A DNA stretch of 64,000 bases from assembly GCA_013397455.1 (NCBI GenBank), contig VYZB01000222.1:1374641-1438640 (forward strand), given 5' to 3'. Both the position numbers and the translations under genes were made by a program. The notes under the pieces are model-generated. The model made no database searches, was not told the DNA's origin, and worked only from the letters and a program-made list of their open reading frames with translations. The stretch is from Crotophaga sulcirostris. Lineage: Eukaryota; Chordata; Aves; Cuculiformes; Crotophagidae. Positions 10,931 through 24,080 of this stretch are shown here, one piece after another (the stretch's first letter is position 1; each line of letters begins with the position of its first letter).

Positions 10931-12299
10931 TTTGTCATTGTGTTAATTGTTATTTTGAAATACTGCTATTATACTTCAAGTTCTCAACTACTCCATAATA
11001 AAATTCACGACCAGGTGTTATTAACATAAAACTATCTCATTTGTTTAAATAAGATGCTGTTTTCTTCCTCATAATACAATGAGAACATCATTAGATAATT
11101 TCACAACATTTGTTTTAGACATTTAAAACCTATTACATGTTAGGTTTAGGAAAGTAATTTGTGCAGGAGCTTCATCCTATAAGCAATATTCTTACCTGAG
11201 ATGACTCAGTCCCTTTCAAACAATGTATGGTAAATTACTAATTTTAGTCAATTAAACCATACAATATGAAGTGGGTTTATGTTATGCAGTTCTTTCAACT
11301 GTAAGAAACGACTAGTAAATGCTATAAGACAATACAATGTATAAAGACTTTTTAAAATTAACAACATATCTTGCACACAATGGCTGAGTCATAGAGATTC
11401 CCTGAAAACAAAACCATTCTGTCACCTGTGTAACCACAGCACAAGTCTTTCCATTACTTCACAGTAATGATTAAAGCAGTACACTCTATTATGAATTTCA
11501 GCAAAACCAGTTTTTTTAAATACTTTTTTCTGCTCCCTTTTTGAGGGTTAGTTTTACCTGAAGTTAAATATGTATATATATATTTCCACATATGTAAAAG
11601 TCAAAAAACCCAACGCCCAACTATAATGTCCCTGCCACTGTGTAGGGCAAAGAGAAAACATACAGTGTCTTTTCTAGTAATAAACTAGGTAATCTGTATT
11701 CCCTTCTAGATATGCTAGCCTTGTACTTGCTATGTTTACTTTTATTTGGCACATTAGCTGCAATATCATCCCATCTTTACCATCAGTTCTCCACACAATT
11801 CACCACTAATATTTGGCTTACTTCTTTGTGAATTAAATGCAAAATTAGATGATTTTATGTGCCTTGTGCAACTCTATACTACATCACTGCTGAGAGTTTT
11901 CTAAAGAACATCTTATTAGTTTTAGCCTTATAAGTCTAAGTGGAAGATTTAAAAAAAGCCTTCAGAAGAATTTACCACTGTAAACGGAAACAGAGGAGAA
12001 CGGGCTAATCAACCAAGTTCAGTAAATAACAACAAAGAGCAACAATAATGAATCAAACAAATATCTATGTTAATTGATTCTGCCAAGTGCCTTTTCATTA
12101 ATAACAGGTCATACTTCTACAATATGTCAATAAGTATACACAACATACAGCCTTCAAGAAAGAGCAACCACTGCTTCTAACAAGCAGATCGTTCTAATGA
12201 TCGCGTGTCCGCTTAAACAATTTGATAAAATGCCCCATCACTGAACCAGGAATAAAGCTGCTTCATTTCACTGGCTCTCTCTTATCTCTTCTGGCTAAT
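10931..12299. other. AT-rich sequence without a recognised gene
   Basis: Contains a tiny (TA)n run at about 11573-11583 and an isolated CpG cluster at 12188-12211 (GATCG, GATCGCG, GTCCGC). No gene seen. Confidence 0.5.
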
Positions 12300-12560
12300 A
12301 TTAAACTGCACTGTGACCTCAGGGCAGGAACATTCCAGTGCTCTCTGGAGCATGCTCCATAGTCATTGCCATCCACGAGGCCATATAACGCTCATGAACC
12401 ACAGCATGAAGAAGCAGAAGAAGACAGAGGAAGATTGAAGTGTGCCTAGGTCTCAGTCCAAACTGGAGTCAGGGCATGTGCTTAAATCCAGAGTCAGACA
12501 AGTGTTTCTGTGTGCCAGAGTGGAGCCTAGCTTTTGCTGCCTGGAGTTCAGTGGTGTGAA
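12300..12560. other. GC-richer island of unknown nature
   Basis: About 260 bases of clearly higher GC in AT-rich flanks, with the perfect 14-bp palindrome TGGAGCATGCTCCA at 12346-12359. No long open frame. Could be a regulatory element, a non-coding exon or an old repeat. Confidence 0.25.
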
Positions 12561-15534
12561 CGTACTCACTGCCTTTCTCACTGAGCTTTTGAAAGGATTA
12601 GATAGTTAATATTTTAAAACCTTTAAAAGATTAAAAAGTTGTGAAAGATTTGCAAAGTGACCTCGCAAGTTTTAGTTGTTTACAAATCTCACTTAATGAA
12701 TTCAATTTGTCTATATTTACAGATGTGACAAAAATACACTTGTCTTCAGAAACGAAAATGCATATTATATTCATCCCCTCAAATATTGTAAATCTATACT
12801 ACTACTACACACATAAAGAATACTTAACATAACTTAATTTGCTGATCAAAATCTAATTTCATGCCCAGCATTTTATTTGCTTATGCTAGTTCTACAGTCG
12901 AATAAATATGTCCATAGACCAAGCGGCCGCACGGTCTGAAGTTAAATGGAAAAAAAAATCACATATATATGTAGATGTGCATTTATTTAATCACATAAAT
13001 TCCAGTGTATTTTACTGCAGTCTGGAACTGTACAATGTTACCTTAATCATCAACAGAAGGAAAAAAATCTATATAACAAATGTTTCAAAAAAGCACTCAA
13101 AATGTAGATTTCAATGTGCTGACTAAAGCTGAAGCAAATTGCTAAGCAAATAAAACAACTGAACCTTTGTTATTGATAGAGAGCACTCAGACCCACATTT
13201 CAGTAGCATACTAAACAGATTACTGGAACTGCAACCAACAAAAAATTGGAGTCAATTTAATTTTCAGAATTTCACAGAAGATGGAAACTTCTATTATTTT
13301 TCAAAGAGGTGTAGCTCATAAATGAGTTATAACAAAGGCTCTTTCTTTTCTAGGTCCTGTTAGCTATTTCACAGAAATGTATGTGCAACAAAAAGCCCTT
13401 ACAATTACATCCTCACACCCCAAAAAGCCTCAAAGGATACTACATGTATAGATCCTATCAGAGGTGATGGACAAACTTTCAGCACCTTCTCAGTTAAGCA
13501 ACAGAGCTACAAAAGCAAATACTCTCTTCTCAGGCTGCATTTCATACATCATATTACTACATAAATTGTTTAAGATAAAATAATGGTTACTGTTCAGCCA
13601 GATCACTTGACCAATATAATTCAGCTTTAGTTTCACAAGGAATTAATGCAGCAAACATTGCCTGGGCTATCATTGCCTCTTCAAACATGCTCACTGAATG
13701 CACAGCTTCAAATTCAATGCAAATGCTTTTCCAACAACGTGAGCTGCTTGGTTATGTCCAGAACAAGTAGTGTGGGCCAACTGGAAGCAGATACGTAAGA
13801 ATAAACAGCTGGCAAAGAATATCTGCTGTCCATATTTCACAAATTTCCATAACAACTCTTACCACTTCTCATCTGATAAAGCTGAAAAACCACACTAAGC
13901 CCTACTAGAGAAATGATGCTTCAATTTATAGATTCTTGTTGCTGCGACTCTGTTTAAACTTCAATTAGTTATAAAGATTCTTTTGAACAGACAGAAAAAA
14001 AAATGAGCAGTTTCTAAAATATTCATGAAAAAAAAAAAAAACATAAATGGCTTGATTTACTCTAGTGGATAAAAAAAAAAAAAAGAGTTACAAATAAGGA
14101 GGATCGAGAATCCTCTAAATACGTGATACTTTTGTGGAGTTCTTGTGTAAGAAAACAGCCCGTCTGGAAAATAGCCTATAACAAAACTACAAGAACAGTG
14201 TCACTTCCATCAGACAACATGTATGTGCAAGGAATTAGAACAAAACTCATCCAGAGGACAGGAGATTCATTTTGCCACCCTGTCAGCAGCAAAACAAACA
14301 GAAGATAATATTTTTGCATATTTATAATCACAACTTTCATGATTCATCTTTGTTGTATGCCAGAATTGTCTTTAGACCTCTCCAATAGAAAAAAAATACA
14401 GCTATTTTTTTATTTTAAGTCAGTATGGAGAAATACCTTGCAACCAGATGTAAATAAAAGTATGAAGTAGAATTTTAGTTATATCAAAATTGAAGTAGCA
14501 AATAGAAGTTGTTAGTTAAATTAAAATATGAATGAAGTTATAATAATTTTTTTTCTTTTATTATACTTGAGACTCCAAAACATTAGGTTATTTTTTTGAA
14601 GTCTAAATACAAATTTACGACAGATGCAGTAAAGAGGAAGAAAGTTACCTCTTTACACTGACACAGTTCATGTGGAGGGAGATACTGCTTTAAAAACAAT
14701 TTGAAAGACTTGTATTTCTGTACACTGCATACTGAAATTTCCAGAAGTTGTTCATTAGTTTTTAAAGTCAACAGAATAAAATTTTAGGAAAAAAATCTAT
14801 TTCTTTAAGAACTTAGTAGTAAATAAATCATGTAACCATGACTCAGTCAGCAGTTATTGTTCTGATATAGAAAGTGTTTATATTTCACTTACAGAAATAT
14901 CAATTGTTTGAGATCTGAAGATGTTTATTTGCTGCTGTATGGGCACTAAATTGGTTTTGCTCCCTGAGGTACTCAATATTACTGTATTTTCCATTATTTA
15001 TTTGTGATTTGATTCATTACTTAAGATTCTGCCAGATGTTTGCGGTTGGTACTTTAGGAATAATAATTTAGTAACACAGTCCTATTCAGTATTAGATTAA
15101 ATGATCAAATCTAATAGTTGAAAAATTCGAGCTGTGTGGCCTTTAGAGCATCATGTCAGATCCAAAGAAAGTAGGAAGAAAGAAGAAAACCATAAACAAC
15201 TAATCTGTCATTTTATGGCTGTTCCTCACTGCAGCATTTACCAGGTGCCTACCCTAACAAACTTAATTTCCACTTGAGCTGCTGAGAGCCTAACCCACAA
15301 CCTTAGGGGCTGACAGATTGCTCCAGTTGCTCTTGTCCTCCTTTGCCAGCCTCTTTCATGGCTTATGCACATCTGGTTTGCTGTTGATTGCCACTCTTAC
15401 TTCCAGCTTTTTCTCCTACATAATTCCTTCCACATTTCTTTTAAGTATGTTATCTATCTTCCAAATTCTCCTCCCAAGATCTAATTGGGCTGCATTTTCT
15501 TGAAGCTGAAAATTCACTGTGGTACTTCTGCCAG
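12561..15534. other. AT-rich sequence without a recognised gene
   Basis: Includes the NotI-centred imperfect palindrome at 12916-12937 and A runs near 14029-14041 and 14071-14084. Frames at 12641-12832, 12908-13126 and 14123-14308 look like chance. Confidence 0.5.
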
Positions 15535-15810
15535 TGTTTCTAATCTCTCTGTAGGCCTTGTATCATTTTTTTTAACTTTCAAGTATTTCTATCCCCTCAC
15601 AATTTAGTATCACAAGCTAATTTTATTACCATGTTGTTAACATTCTCTCCCAGATCATTAATAAAGATGTTAAAAATGACTGGTTCTAGCAGTGATCCCT
15701 GTGGTACCCTCAAGACACCCTTTGTTTGTAGTCTTTCAGCCAGCTTTTAATCCACATGACAGTGCTCTTATCCAAGTCAATTTGAATTAATTTTGCAAGT
15801 AAGGCTTAGC
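15535..15810 (-). mobile_element. Ancient CR1/L3-like LINE fragment (reverse-transcriptase region)
   Basis: On the plus strand, CCCAGATCATTAATAAAGATG (about 15652-15672), then GTGATCCCTGTGGTACC, is the reverse complement of the LINE RT segment G-V-P-Q-G-S-V-L-G-P...F-N-I-F-I-N-D-L. Further along, CAGCCAGCTTTTAATCCACA corresponds to the upstream W(I/V)xxWL segment. Nearer 15550-15640, CTCTCTGTAGGCC and CACAATTTAGTATCA align with downstream RT sequence, and the same order is seen in the younger CR1 at 62615-63530. Frames are broken and many sites have drifted, so this is much older than the other CR1 copies. Edges are approximate. Confidence 0.75.
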
Positions 15811-18800
15811 AAGGCAACAGCCAACTTTTCACAAAAAAATCCAAAAGTACTACATTGATTCCTTTCCCACTCCTCACTCCCTCCCCCACATTTTGTAGGG
15901 TTTTTAGTCAATTGAAACACTAAGCTTTATTTGCCAAATTCATCTGCAATTATTTCCTATGTATGTGTTGTATCTTACCTTAGATATTGTATGCAATTTT
16001 TTATACTACATCTACTTTCTTCTGAGAATTTTAGATTTTATTAATACTTTGTGTTATTTCAAAAATAATAGGTAATGTTGTCGTAAAGGCTGCCTTTCTA
16101 AGTATTGATCTGCTGACTAACAAAGAGCACGGAATATAGCCTTGTGCTTTATGTAGAAGTAAAAATAGGTTTATCTTTAAATGAATTTGCATGTCCATCG
16201 GTACAATTTCTGTATATGTTCTAAGTTGTACGATAGAGTAGTTGAATGGAAATGTAGTTAAGACCAAATCAAATTATTTCCAACATAAATGAGATACAAC
16301 CTACACCACAGAAATACTAAAGGTAAAAATCAAAAAGTCATAATCTATATCAATTGCTGAGGAATAAATAAGGAATAAATATATGCAATGTCCTATGTGA
16401 ACTGTATGCATACTTCAAAGAAGCACTCCATTTCTTACTTTTTATCAATAATTATTTTACAGGATTTTAACTTACTTATTGCTTAATTACAAAAGCTTTT
16501 TCTCAATTTTCCTCGTTAAAGAGCCCCACATACATAGCTGTAAAATTAATTTCTGAATATTTTTATTTTACTTCACCTTATTGTCATGTTTATAAAATAT
16601 TCCTCTTCAACTAAAAAATAGTGATAACACAGTATCAAAATTTAGCAACTTCTTCAGTAATATAAGAATTTTAATATTCTCATGTGCACTGGACTCTTTA
16701 TTTCTATCTTTTTTCAAAATAAATTACTAAACTTTGATGTTCTTGTATTACATGATGCAAAATCACTCTCAGTTCTGATGAATGCAAACAGATGGCGTTC
16801 AGTAGTTCCTAATTCTTTAATTTTAATTTTAAAAAGGATTCCAAAAACAGCTACAAGAATTGGGTATAAAAATTCCATTTTACAATGATGGGCTATATAG
16901 TTTTAATAAAATTCACCTAAATAAAGGACATATATTATCTCAATACCTGTAAAAATCTCCCTGTAAAAATTATAATGGAATGATGGACATGAAATACATC
17001 TCACTTTTATTAAAAGCAACATGTTTTCCTCCTCTAGGAGGAAGAGGCCAGTGGGTTTTTCACTGCTGCATAGTACCGTGGAAATTGGAGTGATATAAGG
17101 AAATATAATATGGAAATGTTTAGTTCTTTGCTATTAGAGTCAACCTATTATGGAGAAATAACTAAACCCTTCTTTATGAAGTGCTTCCTTTTAGTCATTC
17201 AGCACATTCAGTATACCAGTATGAAGAAATCATGGGAAGTTTGTCTTGGAGGCTGGAGATTTCAAGTTTAATACCTATATAACTTTGTAAGGTACCTTTG
17301 CTGGATACTTTTTTGATAGAGGCATAAGCATTCTAAAAAAAAGGATGACACTTACTAGAAATATTTTTTTTAATCTCTACTAAGGTTCTTTTTAATTACT
17401 ACCTGCTTAAGATTCCTGTTCCTGTAAGTTTTCTGGTAAAAAAATGGGAAAAAATGCTTTATAAATTTTCTTTATCTGTGAGCTTCTGCTGGACAAAGAG
17501 CAACACTGTATTGCAGGTAAACAAATGATCTGCAGATCACTTCCTGTATTTCTGGGTAAAGTGGATGAAAATAAAACCATTTAAATTATTTTTAAAAATG
17601 TACAGTTCAGATCATTTACAGTTATAACATTTTTTGGTTTTGTAATTACCGATTTTACTTAGTGCCTTTATATCAACTATCAGTTATATCAATTCACATT
17701 TTTATATATATTATTCATCATGCACTCCTGTCTAAAATATTTTTATTTCAGTGCTCTATGGGAATCCAATTTTATTCTTCCTTCCCTACTCCCTCTACTG
17801 CCTCTTTCTCCTGTAGTGCTTTCTGATAGCCTATTCCAACCCCACATTGCTGGATAGTGCCAAGAGCTATTCAGACCTCAGGGTTTGTGCAAATATGGGC
17901 AGTTTAAATGGCTAGATAAAATCAAGACGGAATAGATGCAATTAGCAGCAGAGGGTTAGCTGCATGATGCCAAGGGAATGGCAATCCTCCTTGTCTTGCT
18001 CCTTACAGATCTGCTAGGCCTGATGGTTGTGCTGCACCTGAAAGAAGAAACTTGTGTGGGCTGAGAGGTGTGAAGAACAGGATATTCTGGGTCTTGGAGA
18101 TTCTTCTTCTCCATGACTACAGCCATACACATCTTTCCCACTCTCTGAAATGGAGGAAACAAATAGTCGCCCCTTTTTTGTTCTCCAGCATTTGGTTCTG
18201 ATGCATCAGAAACTCACATACAGATCTATCCATCCCCCTAACAAAATTGTTTTGAAGTCCTTGTTTTCAAAAGCTCCTTTCAACTCGTTCTCAGGTTATT
18301 CCGTATCAAAAGTATATTCTTGTACACTCTTAAAAACAAACATTACATGGCAGAATGTATTATATAATTCACACTCAATAAGCATTTTTACATAGGTCTC
18401 ATATTCAAATTTAAGGAAGTTTTGTTGAGCAATTTATGTAGGTACAAGCTCCCTAAAGTTTCCTTTGGGGACACCTGTCTTCCCAATTTCATTATTTCAA
18501 GTGAATATAATAGTAGCGTCCCCAGGTAAAAGTCATGATGCAATTCTATCAGACAGTTGCTGTACTTTGCGCAGTGTGGGTGTGAGAGCTAATTTTGTCC
18601 TTAGATTCAGAGGCTTCATTAACAGTCTTAACACATTCACTAAAAAAAAATAAATCCTTTCAGGCTTTAACACTTAAGCTACTGAAAAAAAAAAAGTTCA
18701 GATACAGAAAATGCTATTTATCTAACCCAAATAAAACAGATCTTTTAGGTAATACTAAATGCCACATTACAGCAACATCATCCCAGAGAAATGAAATTTT

Positions 18801-21800
18801 GGGGAAATTAATTATAACTAGTAAAGACTGTAAAACACTATTTTGGAAAATTTATCCAGATAGAAAATATGTGAAACTCGGAACTGTTATGCATAAAGGA
18901 AAAAAGTTGAAATTAGGTGTCAATTATATGCAAGCATATGAACATCGACTTAATGTATATTATACCACTTTGTTGTTATCAGTTATCATTCAGAGAATTT
19001 CAGCACATAAAAATATATTGATCATAACATTCAGTAATTAAATTATGTGAAAAAATACTCCTTCCCTCAAAGATGGGCATTTTTCCAGCTTTAAAATGTT
19101 TCATATAGCAGGGCAAATTTAGCTACTTTCAAAAGAAAAAAGAAAAAAAGAAAAAAAACCCAAACCACAAAACAAACATCCCAAGAAACACTACTCAGTA
19201 ATATTTTTTCCAGTATATGTAACTAAAAGGACAAAACAAAAAGGTAAGTTAGGCCTTCATGCCAGTCATGCGAGGTTTCCATACATAAGAATATTTTTAT
19301 CAACTGATCCATATTGCATAGGAAAATATGTCTATTCATTACATTTTTTTCTTTGAAGCTCTCTGTGGCAACAAATTATAATACAGATAACCAAAGTCCT
19401 CTGTAGTACTGTTTAGAAGCTATGAGAATTAAAATTCTGCATGCAAATTTTATAAAATCCAGCTACATTTCAAATTAATGTGAAAACTTATAGCTATCCT
19501 TACAACTTCTGTAAAAAAGAAGCTTTACCATTATCTTGATATTACTTGCTGATTCATTTCTATTCCTTTTTATGCTCACTAAGCCTCAGTCAAAGTCTGC
19601 TTCTGTTTGATTTTTACTTCATGATTCAAATTATATAAGAAATTTTAAATTATGGATGAACTTCATTCCAGGTAGACTTACTCCAGAACATTACTTCCAA
19701 CAGTGGCAAAATACTTTGCATACAACTTTCTTTTCAGCAGCAATGAGGGATGGCTGCAGTAAGAATACTTTGTGGAAAATTTGCTTTCTACAAACAGGCA
19801 TCAATCTCTAGAGGTGTCTCCAAACAGTGACTCCTGTTGTTTTCAGACTGATTCAGGAGGCCTTTTATAGAACAAAAGGACATAAACTGGGTGAAGAATT
19901 GAGGCCATTATTTGGACCTACATTGCACAAGAAAAGCTATTAAATTACTCATTTGTATTTACATTACATACTTAAAAATTTCTCCCATGTTACTCCTTGG
20001 ATGCAGCAGGATTGAATATCAATTAAATGTGAGAGCTAATTTGTTTCAGAATCTAAAGGCCCTTGCTTAAAGTGAGTTATATCCACTCATATGCTTAATT
20101 CACCAATACACTGAGAAACAACAAAATTACCCCCTTGTGCAAACTGCAAATATTCTGGGAAAAAAAGTATTTAGAAGATAACATGAAGCAACAAAAACAA
20201 GGAACAAAGACCAACAAGGTCAGATTGTTTTTGTTAAATAAGCCGAAATATGCAGACAGAGAGAAGAGAAGGAAGACAAAGGATTCATTTTTCATTAGTT
20301 TAAGAACCAAACTTGTCTGGAGTGAAATGTGCACAGGAGAAAGAAAACTGCTTAATTTTTCTGCTAGTCTCAAGGATTTCTGAACCAGTAAGTTTCCATT
20401 ATCTATTGTCCTCTAAAATGAAGGAAGATCTATGCTGACCCCTGTCCTGCAAAGTTGGAAAAATAATTCCCTGCTCCCTGAGAATCAGGTATCTGGAAAC
20501 ATGATCTTTTATATGTGACCTGAACAGTTCTGAGGATGTACCTGTAGTCCATGTGCAGGGCTTTTAATTTCACTGATTGCAGATTTGAACTCAGGAAACA
20601 GATTCTCATAGTCTCTCAATCAGCTAAAATGGTCTAAATGTTATTTTTGCCTGCATCTCAGCTTTTCTTTTGTCTTTTTTCTTCTTTTTTTTCTCCTTCT
20701 CACTAGTCAACTGATAGAGAGGTAGGTTAAGGCCTGATAGAATTTGCTTTGGATGAAGGTTATTAATTCCATATAACATGTTAACTTCATCCAAGAAACT
20801 AATCTTTGTTTATCGAACAAAATTTTTGAATGTAAGTAATATAAACTAGATTGCTTGAATGGATCTTGCACATCTTTTCCCACATTCATTGCAACTAAAT
20901 ATCTTGCCAAAACGATAATAATTTGGGGGATAAACTTTGAAAATATATATTAAAATAATGTATTCTGCGTTTTGCTTTTCAGTATTTCTTAGGTTTTCAG
21001 TCTCTCAAAATATAGTATTAGTTACCTACCAGAAATTTTATAAAAAGGAGCATCTCTTTCTGAGATGGATTACTGTCCTCTAGCAAGGCTAAACATGAAT
21101 ATAATAATGCTCTTTTTTGACTATTTTATCATTTGTATTTATGGAAAAGAAGGATTTAAGAAAAGTTGATACAGTAACATAACAGAGATTGTGAACAACA
21201 AATACAACGTTACAGTTGGAAAAGTCATCTGTAAGAAATTTAATATTCCGCTTTACATTACTGAATGACAATATTTTGTTTTAATTCATTTTCAAGTTTT
21301 GCGAAACATTTCTAATATTGCTTCTCATAGCGTATTCTACAAATATTTTAAGACTTTCCCCATCTCAGCTAGTCTCTAAGAAAAGGAAGGTTAAGAGAAT
21401 AGTAAGAAGAAAAGCAAAACATGACTAGTCTGCTTTCAGAGTGTTTTTCTGCTCTAAAAAACTCTGTGGGCAAAAGAATGATCTCAAGTTTCTGAGCTCT
21501 ACTGCATTTAGCTAACTTCTTTTTCCAAGAGCTTTATAAAATATGACAAGTGAATGCCCAAGTAATAGGTTTGCAGTGGAAGCTTCTGGTTCTCCACAAA
21601 GCACTGAAGGGTAGTAGCCTATCAGCAGACGCAGTGAAGTGGTGGTGAAACAGATCTGGTTTACTCCAGCTTGCATAGAAAGACTAGGGAAAGAAGTAAA
21701 TTCACAATACAGGCTTAAGCCTTGTTGTACGATATCTGGTTAACACTTCTTATCTCATTTTTAGTAATAGTACCTCTGCTTATCAGTAAGTTTGATGGGA

Positions 21801-21860
21801 AAAGGCTGTCGTCCCTTAAGAACTGAAGAGTAAACAAACATTTGATTCCACAAAACTTAC
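15811..21860. other. AT-rich sequence without a recognised gene
   Basis: Contains an A-rich tract running into CCCAAACCACAAAAC at 19131-19178. A 148-codon frame at 18595-19041 starts at TTG, has no early ATG and is lysine/isoleucine-rich, so it looks like chance. A slightly GC-richer patch lies at 17940-18140. Confidence 0.5.
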
Positions 21861-21866
21861 ACAACT

Positions 21867-21933
21867 TGGCATCAGTAAAGGTGGGTCCATGTGGTCACCT
21901 GGATGACTTGTCATGGACTTCACCCACCTGCCA
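21867..21933 (+). other. Nested imperfect inverted repeat (hairpin-forming)
   Basis: AGGTGGGTCCATG (21879-21891) pairs with CATGGA (21912-21917) and CCCACCT (21923-21929) around a 5-nt bulge. Inside, GTCA (21894-21897) pairs with TGAC (21904-21907); outside, TGGC (21867-21870) pairs with GCCA (21930-21933). This gives about 21 base pairs in 67 nt. Function unknown. Confidence 0.55.
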
Positions 21934-22850
21934 GCTGGTATGAGACTTCTCAGCCTTCTTGATGTGGACATCCTTTATAACTAGCTTCAATCAAGTTGGA
22001 CAGCTTTCTACCCTTTCTCTTTCGCTTCTGGCAGAAGATAAAGCACATTTGCTAGCTCTTCTCAGGAGTGTTGATTCTTTGCCAAAGGTGTAGCAATATT
22101 GAGGGTAGAAGCAATATTGCTTTCGGTTAGTTACTGTGAAAAGCCTTCTTTAAAGCTTTTCTAGCATGAGGACAAGGAAAATGGTTGCATTCTCATTGAA
22201 CTCTCCAGATAAAAAGTGCAAAATGCTCTGAAATGAAAAGCAGTGTGTAACCATAAAATATTACAGGATGCAATTTCACTTCAGTGGATCACTATATATG
22301 AAGACAGATGTTTTACTGAGTCATCTTTCAGGAGACTTACTTAGTTCCCTCGGTGTTCACAGTAACCAGTGTCAAGCAATTCCACAGACAATTAAAAAAA
22401 TTAGTCAACATGCATGGTAACTAAAGAGAACAATCTGTAAAGATTTATCTTCTAGAGATGTTGGTATGTTAGAAGAACAAGAAAAGAGTAGGAAATGTCT
22501 TACAAAGGAAACATGATATTCAAGACAATCAAATTTAAAAGGTAGAAAGTTAAAATAATGAGAGTTTAATCAACACGGTTTTTAAAGAGACAAATCTATA
22601 CTGACTGTTAAATAAATTGACGGGAAAACTAACATCTAAGAGTAAGAATTCCTAAGAGTAAGTAAAAGTTTCACAGAAAATTGAAAGCAAGCAAATAATA
22701 CAGATATGAAACTGCCAGAAGTTTATCTGTAAAATAGGAAATAAAAGCTCAATATTATTAAGTGATCTAATATTGAGAAATAAATCAGAAATGCTAGCAT
22801 TAAATGAAAATTATAGCCTGACCAGTAAAAAAATACACAGCTAGCACTGG
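21934..22850. other. AT-rich sequence without a recognised gene
   Basis: No frame, repeat or signal worth calling. Confidence 0.5.
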
Positions 22851-22932
22851 GATCAGCTTTGCAGCTGATCAGCAGCTCAGGTACGGAAAATGTATTTCTA
22901 GATCTCCCACATCCTCCCTTTAAAGGAGGATG
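22851..22932 (+). other. Two adjacent perfect-stem hairpins
   Basis: GATCAGCT (22851-22858), loop TTGC, AGCTGATC (22863-22870); then CATCCTCC (22910-22917), 7-nt loop, GGAGGATG (22925-22932). Both stems are 8 bp with no mismatch. A GC-richer tail continues to about 23130 and includes CTAATAAAG and CAATAAAG, possible polyadenylation-type hexamers. Confidence 0.6.
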
Positions 22933-23937
22933 CATCACAGGCTAGAGGGCCAGCTGACTAAAAACCACTCTCCTCTTCACTAGATACAGGCCTGATAGAA
23001 GTGCAACTCACTGTATCAGGGTAAGTGGTAAAGACAGTGAGACTCTCCACCATTGAGTTAAAAAGTCGTCCTGAGGCAACACAGCAGACCATCCCTACCT
23101 TTGACTTCGTATGTGAGCCCTCACCCCGAACTAATAAAGACTACAATAAAGTATGTCAGAGATGAACATATATTTGAGAAGTTGAATAAAATCAACCATT
23201 TTGGTGCAACTATAATAATTATTTAAAGGAGGATGAACTGGCAAAAGAACAGAAGTGAACTTTACAAGAGAATGAAAATAAATAAACTTCAAGTAATATC
23301 AAGCGGGATTACTACTTCCTGAAAATCCTCTGTTATTTATTGTGATTAAAATTTGAGAAATAAGAAGAGGCAATTCAACTTGATTAGTACAACTTTATAA
23401 CTATGCAAGAATGATACAGGAGGGAAAATAGCATTTAAAAAGTAAATTAAAGATGACAAGAAACAAAAAAAGTCAATTCATCCTTCAAAAACTAAACAGT
23501 TCATGTTAGTGAAATGATTTGTAAACTCCAGTCACATTCATTGCAAACTCAAGTTATCATCTGACATCTTATTATCATTATATGTAATTTCTTTAACCAC
23601 TGTGATTCTATCAGTATGACAGTGACCCTCTCACATTCCCAGACTGATGTAAATTAGACTTTGAATTGGTATTGACTCCCTATTTGCTTACCAAAAAAAC
23701 ATTTCCACAATCATACAACTTTGATTTTTCTGTGGCTACCCTTCACAGTACCAAGTATTCAGATAACATGAAATCTTGTTTATGGCAGTGTCCAACTAAA
23801 GATGAGTTAAAAGAAAGCCATAAAAATGTCATCATGAAGCTGGCAGCACTGTATATTTAGGTTATCCAGAAATAATATCAAATAGTGAACAGATATCATT
23901 GTGAGGAATAAAAATAATAATTGTCACTTTCTTTCAG
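22933..23937. other. AT-rich sequence upstream of the candidate exon
   Basis: No gene recognised. The final bases (TTGTCACTTTCTTTCAG, ending 23937) form a good polypyrimidine tract and AG acceptor. Confidence 0.45.
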
Positions 23938-24080
23938 GGATGAAGACAGACTGATATTCAAACATGGCCTACATTTGTCCTTAATGACATTGGAGTCTTT
24001 TTACGCTTCTGTGTTCAGCTTTTGGCATTTGAAAATATGGACAATCCTCCTCCAGCACAGAATTCGGGTTGTTAAAACAA
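23938..24080 (+). other. Candidate internal exon of unknown transcript
   Basis: A 143-bp segment preceded by a pyrimidine-rich acceptor (CTTTCTTTCAG ending 23937) and followed by a strong donor core (GTAAGT at 24081-24086). The frame starting at its second base is open throughout (47 codons, starting DEDRLIFKHGLHL). A second frame is open over most of the segment (reading TWPTFVLNDIGVFLRFC and later ENMDNPPPAQNSGC) but ends in TAA near 24072. I recognise neither. It may be a coding exon, a lncRNA exon or a chance pairing of splice motifs. Confidence 0.3.

Noticed and set aside
11573..11583. (TA)n microsatellite
   Set aside because: Only about five units; too short to call.
18595..19041. 148-codon plus-strand open frame
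   Set aside because: Starts at TTG with no early ATG, lysine/isoleucine-rich, and only slightly longer than the chance maximum expected for this much AT-rich sequence read in six frames.
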